Notes: a model not told the origin generated them from the letters alone. 64,000 bases of DNA from an uncultured Bacteroidia bacterium (GCA_943789165.1 CALSTB010000005.1:789827-853826), one strand, 5' to 3'; positions 36,384 to 44,951 are shown, counted from the first letter of the stretch. Numbers and translations are program-made.

Positions 36384-37050
36384 AAGTAAGTAATGATTTG
36401 GTAATTGTGGTTCCTGTTGTTCTTCCCTCTAAACGGTTATAAAAACCGCGGTAAATGGTTTCTTCAATGAGACCAGCCTCCTTCGCGTATCTACTTTCAT
36501 GACTTTTACGGATATCGTAATGATATTCTAAGCAATGATTGACTGTTATCACATCTTCATAAGCGTTGCCATGTAAATAATCTACGTCCATTCGGTTCAC
36601 CACCATCGACTGTTGATTATTACATTCTAAGTATACGTTGTTCCACTTACTGTTTACAAACAGTGGTGCTTTCAACGCGATGATCTTGTAATCAAAACCT
36701 GTATGGATGATTCGTTCATCAGAAACTATAAGTCTAAACTCTCCGTAAGGCTCAAAACTTCCATCTAACGCTACGCTTCTTTCGCTTGAGATCAAATACG
36801 TCACTGTACTTCCTTGCTTTACCGAGTCTATAACAGTTTCTTTCACGTAAAACGTATAGAGATTTGCAGGCTTATTGGTTTCGGTGCAGGTTGAGTCGAC
36901 CTTATATAGCCAGCTAGTACCACTCCGCATACTTACATATCCGTCATCAAATCCTTTGTACTTAGATATGATCACGTCTTTGTCGCACGCAACAATCATT
37001 ACAATTAATGTAACAATCAGTCCTAACCGTATGGCAAGTTTATTGATCAA
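36373..37050 (-). CDS. Lipoprotein, second of three tandem paralogues
   Basis: The 225-residue protein starts at a TTG (37050) and has a lipoprotein signal ending VMIVAC (Cys22). The mature N-terminus DDGYVSMRSGTSWLYKVDS aligns with the YFPLxVGxxWxYxVDS segment of its two neighbours but is more diverged. A C-terminal KEAGLIEETIYRGF matches their GVGLVE / GFGMVY segments. The function is unknown. It overlaps the preceding and following genes by 11 nt each, so translation of the three is probably coupled. Confidence 0.75.
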   Translation of the reverse strand: MINKLAIRLGLIVTLIVMIVACDKDVIISKYKGFDDGYVSMRSGTSWLYKVDSTCTETNKPANLYTFYVKETVIDSVKQGSTVTYLISSERSVALDGSFEPYGEFRLIVSDERIIHTGFDYKIIALKAPLFVNSKWNNVYLECNNQQSMVVNRMDVDYLHGNAYEDVITVNHCLEYHYDIRKSHESRYAKEAGLIEETIYRGFYNRLEGRTTGTTITKSLLTYAY

Positions 37051-37741
37051 ACTTCTTTAAAGTATACGTATAGTCATATCCGTTTGGAATTTCTGTTGAA
37101 TCTCCAATCGTCTTTTTTATCCAATAAATTTGATGGGCATATACCATCCCAAAACCTTTTGCGTATTTCTCAACGCCATAGTTTCGCAAGGTTTTAAACG
37201 CTTCGTCGCGCTGAACGACATGCACCACATTGTTGTACAAAACGGTATCAATTCGCTCACTGTCCAAGGCTTCAAGAATTTCATATTCACTTTTCGACTT
37301 GGTATTGTATGCGTTTGCATCCCAATATTTGTATAAGGTTGGCGGAAAAACGAGGTTAATCACTCGAACATTTGAATCGATGACCTCTGCTCTAAAATCC
37401 ACAATCCTTTTTGACAACGTTCTGTCTAGTTTATATGCTCCCGTTAATGAATCCGTTCTAAAAAATTCCACAATGCTTGAACGTACACCTTGGTTGTCAA
37501 CTACGGTATCCACCACAACCTGTTTTACCAGAAAGGAGAAAGTATCAATCGATTTCGCAAAGGCATCGTAATGAATCGAGTCGACTTGATAAATCCATGT
37601 ATTCCCTACCTCAAGTGGGAAATATCCATACCCGACATCATTTGGTTTAGGTTCCAATTGATTCTTACGACAACCCATTTCTGTCATCAGAAATATGGCG
37701 CCGCAGCAAAGTATCGATATATATAAAATTCGTTTAATCAT
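37040..37741 (-). CDS. Lipoprotein, first of three tandem paralogues
   Basis: From the ATG at 37741 this is a 233-residue lipoprotein with signal MIKRILYISILCCGAIFLM and lipobox TEMGC. A longer reading from a TTG at 37774 is possible but would spoil the signal peptide. The mature protein begins with DVGYGYFPLEVGNTWIYQVD, clearly paralogous to the gene at 35727. It also has KYWDANAYN and AKGFGMVYAHQIYW. No enzymatic motif was seen. It heads an operon of three lipoproteins and a S8 protease; a partial -7-like element lies just upstream but is not convincing. Confidence 0.8.
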   Translation of the reverse strand: MIKRILYISILCCGAIFLMTEMGCRKNQLEPKPNDVGYGYFPLEVGNTWIYQVDSIHYDAFAKSIDTFSFLVKQVVVDTVVDNQGVRSSIVEFFRTDSLTGAYKLDRTLSKRIVDFRAEVIDSNVRVINLVFPPTLYKYWDANAYNTKSKSEYEILEALDSERIDTVLYNNVVHVVQRDEAFKTLRNYGVEKYAKGFGMVYAHQIYWIKKTIGDSTEIPNGYDYTYTLKKFDQ

Positions 37742-37824
37742 GTTAATAACGTGTCGTACCCGTGAATCATACAAAGTAGCCTATTAATTCGCTAGAATAG
37801 TAAACGTAGTTTTATTGATATGCC

Positions 37825-37832
37825 TACTTTTG
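37825..37832 (+). promoter_or_regulatory. -7 box (TACTTTTG) for folD
   Basis: TACTTTTG is a perfect TAnnTTTG match 23 nt before the ATG at 37856. It lies inside the longer folD reading from 37820, which argues that the ATG at 37856 is the real start. Confidence 0.45.
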
Positions 37833-37855
37833 CCGACAAAATTAGATTGACAGCT

Positions 37856-38731
37856 ATGTTATTGAAAGGAAAAGAGGTCGCTGACCAGATCAAATTAGAA
37901 ATTGCAAAAGACGTTGAAGCCATTGTGGCTAAAGGATTTCGTCCACCACATCTCGTTGCTATATTAGTAGGTGAAGATGGTGCGAGTAAAACCTACGTCA
38001 AAAACAAAGAATTGGCGTGCGAGAAGGTTGGATTTAGCTCTACGCTTGTCCGACTACCAGAAGATACTTCAGAAGCTGACGTCTTGGCCAAAATTGAAGA
38101 AATCAATAACGACGATGGCATTGACGGGCTAATTGTTCAATTACCACTTCCGAAGCATATTTCTGAACATAAAGTTACTCAGGCAATCAACCCAGCTAAA
38201 GACGTTGATGGATTTCACGATGTGAGTGTTGGTCGTTTAACCAAAGGTCAAGACACCTTTATTAGTGCAACACCATACGGCATCATTCAAATATTAGAAC
38301 GTTACGAAATTGAAACTAGCGGCAAGCATTGTGTGGTTGTTGGTAGAAGTAACATTGTTGGTCGGCCAATGAGTATACTCATGTCAAGAAGTGGAAACCC
38401 AGGAAACTGTACGGTAACACTTTGTCATAGCAGAACAGTTGACCTTCCCTCTTATACCAAGTCAGCTGACATATTAATTGTTGCTCTAGGAATTCCAGAA
38501 TTTGTGACTGGCGACATGGTAAAACCAGGTGCTACTGTAATCGATGTAGGAATAACACGTGTGGATGCCGATACACCTAGAGGCTACGTGCTAAAAGGAG
38601 ACGTTGCCTTCGAATCAGCCGAAAAAGTGGCTGGATATATTACCCCTGTTCCAGGTGGTGTTGGTCCAATGACGATTATTGGCTTGATGCAAAACACCTT
38701 AAAATCACACCAATTAAAATTCAATAGTTAA
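37856..38731 (+). CDS. folD: Methylenetetrahydrofolate dehydrogenase / methenyltetrahydrofolate cyclohydrolase FolD
   Basis: The 291-residue enzyme interconverts 5,10-methylene-, 5,10-methenyl- and 10-formyl-THF for purine and formyl-Met synthesis. Motifs are MLLKGKEVADQIK at the start, the catalytic Y/K in SKTYVKNKELACEKVG, QLPLPKH, PAKDVDGFH, VVGRSNIVGRPMS in the Rossmann domain and TPVPGGVGPMT. The ATG at 37856 gives the usual family N-terminus. A start at 37820 adds 12 unneeded residues and lies before the -7 box. queE follows 1 bp later. Confidence 0.96.
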   Translation: MLLKGKEVADQIKLEIAKDVEAIVAKGFRPPHLVAILVGEDGASKTYVKNKELACEKVGFSSTLVRLPEDTSEADVLAKIEEINNDDGIDGLIVQLPLPKHISEHKVTQAINPAKDVDGFHDVSVGRLTKGQDTFISATPYGIIQILERYEIETSGKHCVVVGRSNIVGRPMSILMSRSGNPGNCTVTLCHSRTVDLPSYTKSADILIVALGIPEFVTGDMVKPGATVIDVGITRVDADTPRGYVLKGDVAFESAEKVAGYITPVPGGVGPMTIIGLMQNTLKSHQLKFNS

Positions 38732-38732
38732 T

Positions 38733-39329
38733 ATGAAACTGCCTGTAATGGAGCAGTTTTATACAGTCCAAGGTGAGGGAAAATTCACCGGACAGGCAGC
38801 CTATTTTATCCGACTTGCTGGCTGTGATGTTGGCTGTGTATGGTGCGATGTAAAAGATAGTTGGGATGCAGTGGGATATCCAACGTTTACTCCTGAAGAG
38901 TTGGCATTGGAGGTTTCTAAGCATGGCTGTAATATTGTCGTGATAACGGGCGGGGAACCTGCCATGTATGATTTGACTGAACTAACAAACGCAATCAAAG
39001 CAACTGGCAAGCGCGTGCACATAGAAACATCAGGCGCACATCCTATTCGTGGTAATTTTGATTGGATTACGTACAGTCCCAAAAAGTTCAAAGCTCCTTT
39101 ACCAGAAAGTGCCGCTATTGCTGATGAATTAAAAGTCATCGTGTTCAATCAGTCTGATTTCGATTGGGCAGCATCACATCAAAAAACCGTTCCAGAAAAG
39201 TGTTTGCTTTACCTACAACCCGAATGGAGTAAACGAGAAGAAATGCACGATAAAATTGTGTCTTTTGTTCTAGCCAACCCAGAGTGGCATATCGGTTTGC
39301 AAACCCACAAGTATTTGGGCGTTGATTAA
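38733..39329 (+). CDS. queE: 7-carboxy-7-deazaguanine synthase QueE (radical SAM)
   Basis: The 198-residue enzyme makes the 7-deazaguanine core of queuosine from 6-carboxytetrahydropterin. The N-terminus has the QueE segment QFYTVQGEGKFTGQAAYFIR, then the cluster motif GCDVGCVWCD (CX3CX2C), and VVITGGEPAMYDL. It is in the short range for the family. It follows folD by 1 bp and they probably share a transcript. No other queuosine genes lie in the window. Confidence 0.93.
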   Translation: MKLPVMEQFYTVQGEGKFTGQAAYFIRLAGCDVGCVWCDVKDSWDAVGYPTFTPEELALEVSKHGCNIVVITGGEPAMYDLTELTNAIKATGKRVHIETSGAHPIRGNFDWITYSPKKFKAPLPESAAIADELKVIVFNQSDFDWAASHQKTVPEKCLLYLQPEWSKREEMHDKIVSFVLANPEWHIGLQTHKYLGVD

Positions 39330-39357
39330 ATCTAGAAATTTATAGACAAACTTCCTC

Positions 39358-39386
39358 TTGTTCGCTGGGTCAAAAAGATACCTTTG
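39358..39386 (+). promoter_or_regulatory. Promoter of the desaturase gene (TTG-N18-TACCTTTG)
   Basis: A -33 TTG at 39358-39360 and a perfect -7 TACCTTTG at 39379-39386 are 18 nt apart. The box overlaps a possible TTG start at 39384, so the ATG at 39405 is taken as the gene start. Confidence 0.65.
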
Positions 39387-39404
39387 CGGCACAGTAAAAA
39401 AGCA

Positions 39405-40157
39405 ATGGCAGTAATTATATTCATGATTATTTTGTGGTACGGTGGTCTGTTTTTTCAAACCTTCTTTCTTCACCGTTACTCTGCACATCAGATGTTTACC
39501 ATGTCCAAACCAGCTGAGAAAGTTGTGTTTTTCCTGACTTGGTTGTTTCAAGGCTCAAACTATTTAAGCGCCTATGGATATGGCATTATGCACCGCATGC
39601 ATCATGCATACGCCGATACCGAAAAAGACCCACATTCACCCAAGTTCGACAAGAACCTATTTGCCATGATGTGGCGAACTAAAAATACGTATCAAGACAT
39701 TAACCAACAATTGGTAAACGTCGATGAGAAGTTCACCAAAAATGTACCACAGTGGTTGTGGTTCGACAAACTAGCAAGTTCTAGAATTTCAAGAGTCATG
39801 TGGGCAGCTGTTTACATTACCTTTTTTGCCTTCTTTGCTACTTCGTTGTGGCAGTGGTTGTTTCTACCAATTGCCCTATTCATGGCGCCAATTCATGGTG
39901 TAATCATTAATTGGTATGCACATATTTACGGGTATGTGAATTACAAGCTAAAAGACACATCTAAGAACTTACTTCCTTTTGATTTCTTAATGATGGGAGA
40001 ATCTTATCATAACAACCATCATAAAAATGGCAGCAATGCAAACTTTGGTGTACGTTGGTTTGAGATTGACCCTACCTATTTAATCATGAAGGTGTTACAC
40101 GCTGTTGGATTCATCCAGCTCAAGAAAGTTCCTGCGCACAGCACTCCTGACGCCTAA
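39405..40157 (+). CDS. Membrane fatty acid desaturase
   Basis: The 250-residue protein (start ATG 39405, downstream of its promoter) has three to four membrane segments and the three histidine boxes of acyl desaturases: HRYSAH, HRMHHAYADTEKDPHS and YHNNHHKNG. These bind the di-iron centre that introduces a cis double bond into acyl chains in the inner membrane. The enzyme would adjust membrane fluidity. It is shorter than many delta-9 desaturases (about 300 residues) but all metal ligands appear present. It ends 4 bp from a convergent gene. Confidence 0.85.
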   Translation: MAVIIFMIILWYGGLFFQTFFLHRYSAHQMFTMSKPAEKVVFFLTWLFQGSNYLSAYGYGIMHRMHHAYADTEKDPHSPKFDKNLFAMMWRTKNTYQDINQQLVNVDEKFTKNVPQWLWFDKLASSRISRVMWAAVYITFFAFFATSLWQWLFLPIALFMAPIHGVIINWYAHIYGYVNYKLKDTSKNLLPFDFLMMGESYHNNHHKNGSNANFGVRWFEIDPTYLIMKVLHAVGFIQLKKVPAHSTPDA

Positions 40158-40161
40158 TACT

Positions 40162-41037
40162 TTAATTTTCATACACATGCGTCATACCAAATCGGTCTAT
40201 GGTGTATGACTCGCAATGGTGATAGGCAATAAAAAATCGGATGCCACTGTGATGCCCGAAATATCGTCCACCTGGATGTTGAGCAAACCAATCCATATTG
40301 AGCCAAATGTTTTGCGTCTTCTTGTCAATACGATAATGAATCGCATCAAAATCAGTTAAATTGTACCGTTGTTCCAAGTATTCGCGTGTCGAGGCAAGGT
40401 CTATCCTACCCAAATTGGCCTCTACGAAAGCATGACCAGAGGTGTCATTCCAGGCATGATTCAATCGGATATCTCCACCAATCGACATAATCATGGAACC
40501 AAGTAAGACCGCAAAATCGTCACAATCACCAGTGTAATTCTGCTCGATGGTTTCCGAAGCTTTTGCCACATACTCAATAAAAATAGGATCGTTCACATAC
40601 GTCCAGCGTTTTAAAGCAAAATCAAATAAATCACACAGTTGACCAATATTATAGGGACCCGGATTATTTGCTGCAATTTGTATTGATGTGTTGCGCACTT
40701 TTGGACTTGCATAATCACACGCTTTTATAACTTGTTTCTTTCTAGGGTTATCATAACATGGATCTGTTAGGCTCATGCCCGCAGAAACCGGGTTCTCCCT
40801 TTCAACTGTGTTTCTGGGTATGACCGTAGGTTTGGGCAGCAAATGTTTCATTTGCATTAAGTGTTTAAATACCTCATGGTTTTTAGGCTCGATGTGGCCT
40901 TCCATGATTTGCTGCACCAATGATGTGCTATCAATTGCATCGTCAGACTCCTTTTGTTTTTCTTCTAAAAACCGACAAGAAGAAAAACTGATAGTTATTC
41001 CCAAAACAAAGGCAGCGATATATTTTGGATGAATCAT
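40162..41037 (-). CDS. Lipoprotein with transglutaminase-like cysteine-protease fold
   Basis: The 291-residue protein has a lipoprotein signal (lipobox SFSSC, Cys21). Its catalytic-like domain has Cys in NYTGDCDDFAVLLGSM, His in GHAFVEANLG and Asp in LNMDWFAQHPGG, the C-H-D order of transglutaminase-like proteins. Members of that fold can be proteases, amidases or inactive binding modules, so the reaction is not known. The first 100 residues are a low-similarity linker. It stands alone; the minus-strand box TTAATTTG at 41043-41050 ends only 5 nt before the ATG. Confidence 0.8.
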   Translation of the reverse strand: MIHPKYIAAFVLGITISFSSCRFLEEKQKESDDAIDSTSLVQQIMEGHIEPKNHEVFKHLMQMKHLLPKPTVIPRNTVERENPVSAGMSLTDPCYDNPRKKQVIKACDYASPKVRNTSIQIAANNPGPYNIGQLCDLFDFALKRWTYVNDPIFIEYVAKASETIEQNYTGDCDDFAVLLGSMIMSIGGDIRLNHAWNDTSGHAFVEANLGRIDLASTREYLEQRYNLTDFDAIHYRIDKKTQNIWLNMDWFAQHPGGRYFGHHSGIRFFIAYHHCESYTIDRFGMTHVYEN

Positions 41038-41136
41038 CTGTCACAAATTAAGCGAACTTCTATCTTTTGTAATCCAATCACTTTGATTATTCTGATTACT
41101 TTCGCCACATTAATTACGAAAGAAGCAGAATTCCCA

Positions 41137-41706
41137 ATGAGTTTATTAGAAGATTTAACAACAAGAAGTGGCGGTGTATGTGAATTATGTGCAGCGGAAG
41201 ACACGATTTCATCATACTTAGTTGCACCACGTACCGAAGGTCTTCCAGACAACTGTGTAGCAGTGTGTACTACGTGCAAAACGCAGCTCGAAGACGATAC
41301 CACAGTGGACCCAAACCACTGGAGATGTTTGAATGACAGCATGTGGAGCGCAGTTCCTGTTGTTAAGGTAGTTGCTTGGAGAATGCTTAATCAGTTGCGT
41401 AATGAAGGATGGCCGGTTGACCTTATCGAAATGATGTATATGGAGGAAGAGGAACTTAACTGGGCCAAACAAGGCGTGCTCGACGGAAGTGAGGTGATTC
41501 ATAGAGACTGCAACGGCACGCCTTTGAAAAGTGGCGACAGTGTAACGCTAGTCAAAAACCTAAACGTTAAAGGGGCCAACTTTACAGCGAAAAGAGGTAC
41601 TGCGGTTAGGAATATTAAATTGGTTGCGGACAATACAAATCATATTGAAGGTCGGGTAAACGACCAACAAATCGTAATTATCACCGAATACGTTAAAAAG
41701 AATTAA
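41137..41706 (+). CDS. PhnA-domain (zinc-ribbon) protein
   Basis: From the ATG at 41137 this is a 189-residue protein with an N-terminal zinc ribbon (CELC...CTTC, residues about 14-50). The C-terminal PhnA domain includes DCNGTPLKSGDSVTLVKNLNVKG, RGTAVRNI and HIEGR. A longer reading from 41029 would add 36 hydrophobic residues and overlap the divergent lipoprotein start, so it is rejected. Despite the name, PhnA-domain proteins are not shown to act in phosphonate use; the role is unknown. An imperfect -7 box TACTTTCG lies at 41097-41104. Confidence 0.85.
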   Translation: MSLLEDLTTRSGGVCELCAAEDTISSYLVAPRTEGLPDNCVAVCTTCKTQLEDDTTVDPNHWRCLNDSMWSAVPVVKVVAWRMLNQLRNEGWPVDLIEMMYMEEEELNWAKQGVLDGSEVIHRDCNGTPLKSGDSVTLVKNLNVKGANFTAKRGTAVRNIKLVADNTNHIEGRVNDQQIVIITEYVKKN

Positions 41707-41800
41707 AACAGCGATGTTCTAAATCGCTAAACTGTAATTGTTGTCGGTATTTTCCTGAAAATTATCGCTAAAATTGCAGCCTTATTTTAAGAGTTAATAA

Positions 41801-42892
41801 ATGGCATTACAGGCTGGTATCGTTGGCTTACCCAACGTAGGAAAATCAACACTTTTCAATTGTTTAAGCAACGCGCAAGCACAGAGCGCAAACTTCCCAT
41901 TTTGCACCATTGAACCAAACGTGGGTACGATAACCGTACCAGATGAGCGTTTGTGGAAATTGGAAGCGTTGGTAAAACCAGAACGTGTTTTACCTACAAC
42001 CATTGAAATCGTTGACATAGCCGGACTAGTAAAAGGCGCTAGTAAAGGGGAAGGATTAGGCAACCAGTTTTTGGGAAATATCCGAAACACCAATGCCATT
42101 ATACATGTAGTACGTTGTTTCGACGATCCAAACATTGTACACGTTGACGGAAGCATCGACCCAGTTCGTGATAAGGAAATTATTGATACTGAGTTGCAGT
42201 TGAAGGACTTAGAAACGCTCGAAGCCAGGTTGCAAAAACTACATAAAGTGGCTAAGGCGGGTGACAAAGTTGCACTTCGTCAAGTTGATTTGATTACCAA
42301 AACAATTGCGCATCTAGAAAACGGTAAGTCTGTTAGAAGCCTCAAGTTAGAATCAGACGAAGCCGAACTCATGGAAACGTTTCAACTGATCACATACAAG
42401 CCAGTTATGTACGTATGTAACGTAGACGAAGCCTCTGTTATCACTGGGAACGACCACACAAAAAAGCTAATTGAATCGATAGACGAAAACGCGGAAGTAC
42501 TGTTTATCAGTGCAGCTATTGAGGCAGATATCGCAACCATGGATCGTGAAGATCAGGTGATGTTCTTAGAAGAAATGGGATTAGAAGTGGGTGGTGTTGG
42601 ACGATTAATTAAATCGGCTTACCATTTACTGAACTATGCTACTTATTTCACTGCTGGTGTTAAAGAAGTTCGTGCTTGGACTATTACTATTGGCATGAAG
42701 GCACCACAAGCTGCTGGTGTTATCCATACCGACTTTGAAAAAGGATTCATCCGTGCAGAAGTCATGGCGTACGATGATTTTATCGAACACGGTTCTGAAG
42801 CTGCGTGTCGTGAAGTAGGTAAGTTAAGAGTGGAAGGAAAAGAGTACGTTGTAAAAGATGGCGACATCATGCACTTCCGTTTTAACGTTTAG
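41801..42892 (+). CDS. ychF: Redox-regulated ATPase YchF
   Basis: The 363-residue Obg-family P-loop protein has G1 GLPNVGKSTLFNCLS, ANFPFCTIEPNVG, the G3 motif DIAGLVKGASKGEGLGN, a coiled helical insert (about 130-200), the NxxE motif in CNVDEAS in place of NKxD, and a C-terminal TGS domain ending VKDGDIMHFRFNV. The NxxE motif gives ATP rather than GTP preference. YchF/OLA1 binds ribosomes and is linked to oxidative stress. Single gene, full length. Confidence 0.96.
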   Translation: MALQAGIVGLPNVGKSTLFNCLSNAQAQSANFPFCTIEPNVGTITVPDERLWKLEALVKPERVLPTTIEIVDIAGLVKGASKGEGLGNQFLGNIRNTNAIIHVVRCFDDPNIVHVDGSIDPVRDKEIIDTELQLKDLETLEARLQKLHKVAKAGDKVALRQVDLITKTIAHLENGKSVRSLKLESDEAELMETFQLITYKPVMYVCNVDEASVITGNDHTKKLIESIDENAEVLFISAAIEADIATMDREDQVMFLEEMGLEVGGVGRLIKSAYHLLNYATYFTAGVKEVRAWTITIGMKAPQAAGVIHTDFEKGFIRAEVMAYDDFIEHGSEAACREVGKLRVEGKEYVVKDGDIMHFRFNV

Positions 42893-42920
42893 TGGGATAA
42901 TAATATCTTTTTTATCACAA

Positions 42921-42950
42921 AATTCACAGAGGTACGGAGAACACAGAGTC
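42921..42950 (+). repeat. Short CACAGAG-type repeat remnant
   Basis: The gap between ychF and ferritin holds ATTCACAGAGGTACGGAGAA followed by CACAGAG, i.e. imperfect units around CACAGAG or CGGAGA. Similar CACAGAG-rich tracts occur as dispersed intergenic repeats in various bacterial genomes, sometimes beside four-helix-bundle or GxxExxY genes (from memory). Here only a short stub is present. Confidence 0.4.
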
Positions 42951-42996
42951 TAGACAATTCAGACATTCTGTAATTCTATCACACAAACATTCACCC

Positions 42997-43503
42997 TTAC
43001 ACCTTCGGAGGTGCTGCAGCCATTGTCTCCAAATCTCTGTCAAACAAGTATAGTCCACCCTTATCCGTGCCAATCATCTTGAGCTTGTCGTTAATGGTTC
43101 TGGCAAGTGCTTCTTCTTCAATTTGTTCAGAGACGTACCACTGCATGAAGTTGTGTGTGGTATAGTCTTTTTCTTTTAAGCATACGTCAACTACATTGTT
43201 GATGCTTTCAGTAACCATGACTTCATGATTCAAAAGTTCTTCAAACACATAGGTGATTGAATTAAACTCCACTGGAGGTGCTTCTAATGCTGGAATAATG
43301 GCAACTCCTCCCCGCTCGTTTACAAACTTTACCAACTTCAGCATATGAAGGCGTTCTTCATCACTATGGGTATATAAAAACATGGCTATCCCATTAAAAC
43401 CTTGTGTTTCTGCCCATGATGCCATGGCTAAATAAAACTGCGAGCTCTGAGCTTCTTTTCTAATTTGGTCGTTTAATGCGTTTTCTACCAGTTTTGAAAT
43501 CAT
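42997..43503 (-). CDS. Ferritin (non-haem, FtnA-type)
   Basis: The 168-residue protein is a four-helix bundle iron-storage subunit. Ferroxidase ligands fall at E17, E50 and H53 in E. coli FtnA numbering (KEAQSSQFYLAMASWAE and HSDEERLHMLKLVKF), with further acidic residues in NHEVMVTESIN and EQIEEEALARTI. It would oxidise Fe(II) and store it in a 24-mer shell in the cytoplasm. The C-terminal tail AAAPPKV is short. It is monocistronic, with a perfect -7 box at 43527-43534. Confidence 0.95.
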   Translation of the reverse strand: MISKLVENALNDQIRKEAQSSQFYLAMASWAETQGFNGIAMFLYTHSDEERLHMLKLVKFVNERGGVAIIPALEAPPVEFNSITYVFEELLNHEVMVTESINNVVDVCLKEKDYTTHNFMQWYVSEQIEEEALARTINDKLKMIGTDKGGLYLFDRDLETMAAAPPKV

Positions 43504-43526
43504 TTCTTATTTGTCTATTTATTCTT

Positions 43527-43534
43527 CAAAAATA
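43527..43534 (-). promoter_or_regulatory. -7 box (TATTTTTG) for ferritin
   Basis: On the minus strand TATTTTTG is a perfect -7 match ending 23 nt before the ferritin ATG. No clear TTTG or TTG lies at the usual -33 distance. No iron-regulatory operator could be recognised. Confidence 0.45.
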
Positions 43535-43585
43535 ACACGTCCGTGCCTTAAATGGTTTGCTGAGTTTGTTAGTCTATAATTAGTC

Positions 43586-44770
43586 TTAATAATGTACAAT
43601 CTTCATCCTAGAAACGTGATTCCTTTGCCGTACATAGCAAATGTAAGTCCCACTGGTTGGTAACACCTTGGTCTTCTCCAACTGAGTATCACTTAAACGT
43701 GACGTCCCAGTGTAAACAGTTATTCCCAATATGTTTTTAATCTCTATTTCAAGGACATCGTTGTAGGTATTCGTGGCAGCAATATGAATTTGTGTAGGCG
43801 ACTGACTCATATTAATCTTAGTTTCAATAAGCTTATGATCATCGACTTTAGCGAAGTCTTCTCCCCTGCAATATCTCAATAAACTCACCGCTGTACTGTC
43901 GGGATTACTATTATTATTTCCGCCAATAACGTACAGACAGTCACCAACGCGGACCATATTGTGGTATGAACGCTCGGTGTTTAAGAACGGACCTTGTGAA
44001 TAGGTATTCTTTGCAATATCGTATATCCAAACACCAGACAAATACCTACCGCTTGTATATCCTCCTGTAATAAATATAGAATCTCCCAAAGTTTCCGCAT
44101 CAGGTGCATGGATGGTCTTAGGCAAGGTATTTAAACTAGACCACGCATCTTTGGATGCGTCGTACTTGTGTGCGGCATCAGTTGCCGCAATACTGCCACC
44201 TCCTCCAAAACGGTAGATGGTGTTGTTATGCGTGGTTATGCCGGCATACCAAAAGTTGTTATCAGGCAAATCATTGTATTGGTTCCAAGAATTGTTTACA
44301 GCATTATAGACGTCCACACGCTTTTTATCAGGTTGTCCGCTCAAAACATATATGCTATCGCCAAGAACGGCGGTTTTGTGAATCACTCGTGGAATAGGAA
44401 CGTTAGGTAGCTTCGTCCAATCATCTTTGCTCGGATCATACACATAATGTTTGTCTAGTCTAGTGCCTGAATTAGGATATCCTCCACCGAAATAATGAAG
44501 CTTGCCATTTATGGTACCACCTCCAGGTTGTTGCGCCAAATAAGGCACTGGTTTTAACGTATCCCATTTATCAGTACTCGGAGTGTACCTGAGATGCAAA
44601 TCTGTCGCACCATTTACTCCTCCTCCCCCAACGACGTGGATGTTACCATCAATCACATCTACGACTGGAAATGTAAGTCGAGCCGGCACAGAATTGAGTT
44701 TGGTCCATGATTGGGCACTACCTAAAAACGAAAATGAAACAACAGCAAGAAATAAAAGTACGCTTTTCAT
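43586..44770 (-). CDS. Secreted kelch-repeat beta-propeller protein with T9SS-like C-terminal domain
   Basis: The 394-residue protein has a signal peptide (MKSVLLFLAVVSFSFLGSAQ) and about six kelch repeats of about 48 residues (about 25-310) with recurring GG..Y/F, D..W and P.PR elements, e.g. HVVGGGGVNG, YFGGGYPNSG and YVIGGNNNSN. The last 80 residues (SPTQIHIAATNTYNDVLEIE...GITVYTGTSRL...SGTYICYVRQ) look like a diverged type A T9SS sorting domain that lacks the PNP motif. Kelch propellers bind proteins or glycans; the ligand is unknown. It lies next to the repeat-bracketed four-helix-bundle cassette. Confidence 0.82.
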   Translation of the reverse strand: MKSVLLFLAVVSFSFLGSAQSWTKLNSVPARLTFPVVDVIDGNIHVVGGGGVNGATDLHLRYTPSTDKWDTLKPVPYLAQQPGGGTINGKLHYFGGGYPNSGTRLDKHYVYDPSKDDWTKLPNVPIPRVIHKTAVLGDSIYVLSGQPDKKRVDVYNAVNNSWNQYNDLPDNNFWYAGITTHNNTIYRFGGGGSIAATDAAHKYDASKDAWSSLNTLPKTIHAPDAETLGDSIFITGGYTSGRYLSGVWIYDIAKNTYSQGPFLNTERSYHNMVRVGDCLYVIGGNNNSNPDSTAVSLLRYCRGEDFAKVDDHKLIETKINMSQSPTQIHIAATNTYNDVLEIEIKNILGITVYTGTSRLSDTQLEKTKVLPTSGTYICYVRQRNHVSRMKIVHY

Positions 44771-44811
44771 AGTGAATCAAAGATGCTTAAAAAATTGAAG
44801 AAACTTCAATT

Positions 44812-44845
44812 AGTGAAAAACTAAAAGTGAATAGTGAAAAGTATT
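44812..44845 (+). repeat. 34-bp GTGAAAA-rich repeat, left copy
   Basis: The 34-bp unit starts AGTGAAAAACTAAAA and ends AGTATT. It matches the copy at 45349-45382 in 31 of 34 positions as a direct repeat. Its core also matches the sequence at 45485-45505 in inverted orientation, with one mismatch in 21. The two direct copies bracket the four-helix-bundle gene. Confidence 0.85.
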
Positions 44846-44951
44846 TTAAAAAGTTGAAACGTTAGGTGAATACGGTCTTGCACAAGGAGAAAGGTTAAAA
44901 AAGGTCAATGTTTTGGCATTTTCTTTACAATACTTAAATTTTTATACGTCT

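Noticed and set aside
41029-41136. Hydrophobic 36-residue N-terminal extension on the PhnA-domain protein
   Set aside because: PhnA-domain proteins begin with the zinc ribbon, the extension would overlap the divergent lipoprotein start, and a -7-like box lies inside it.
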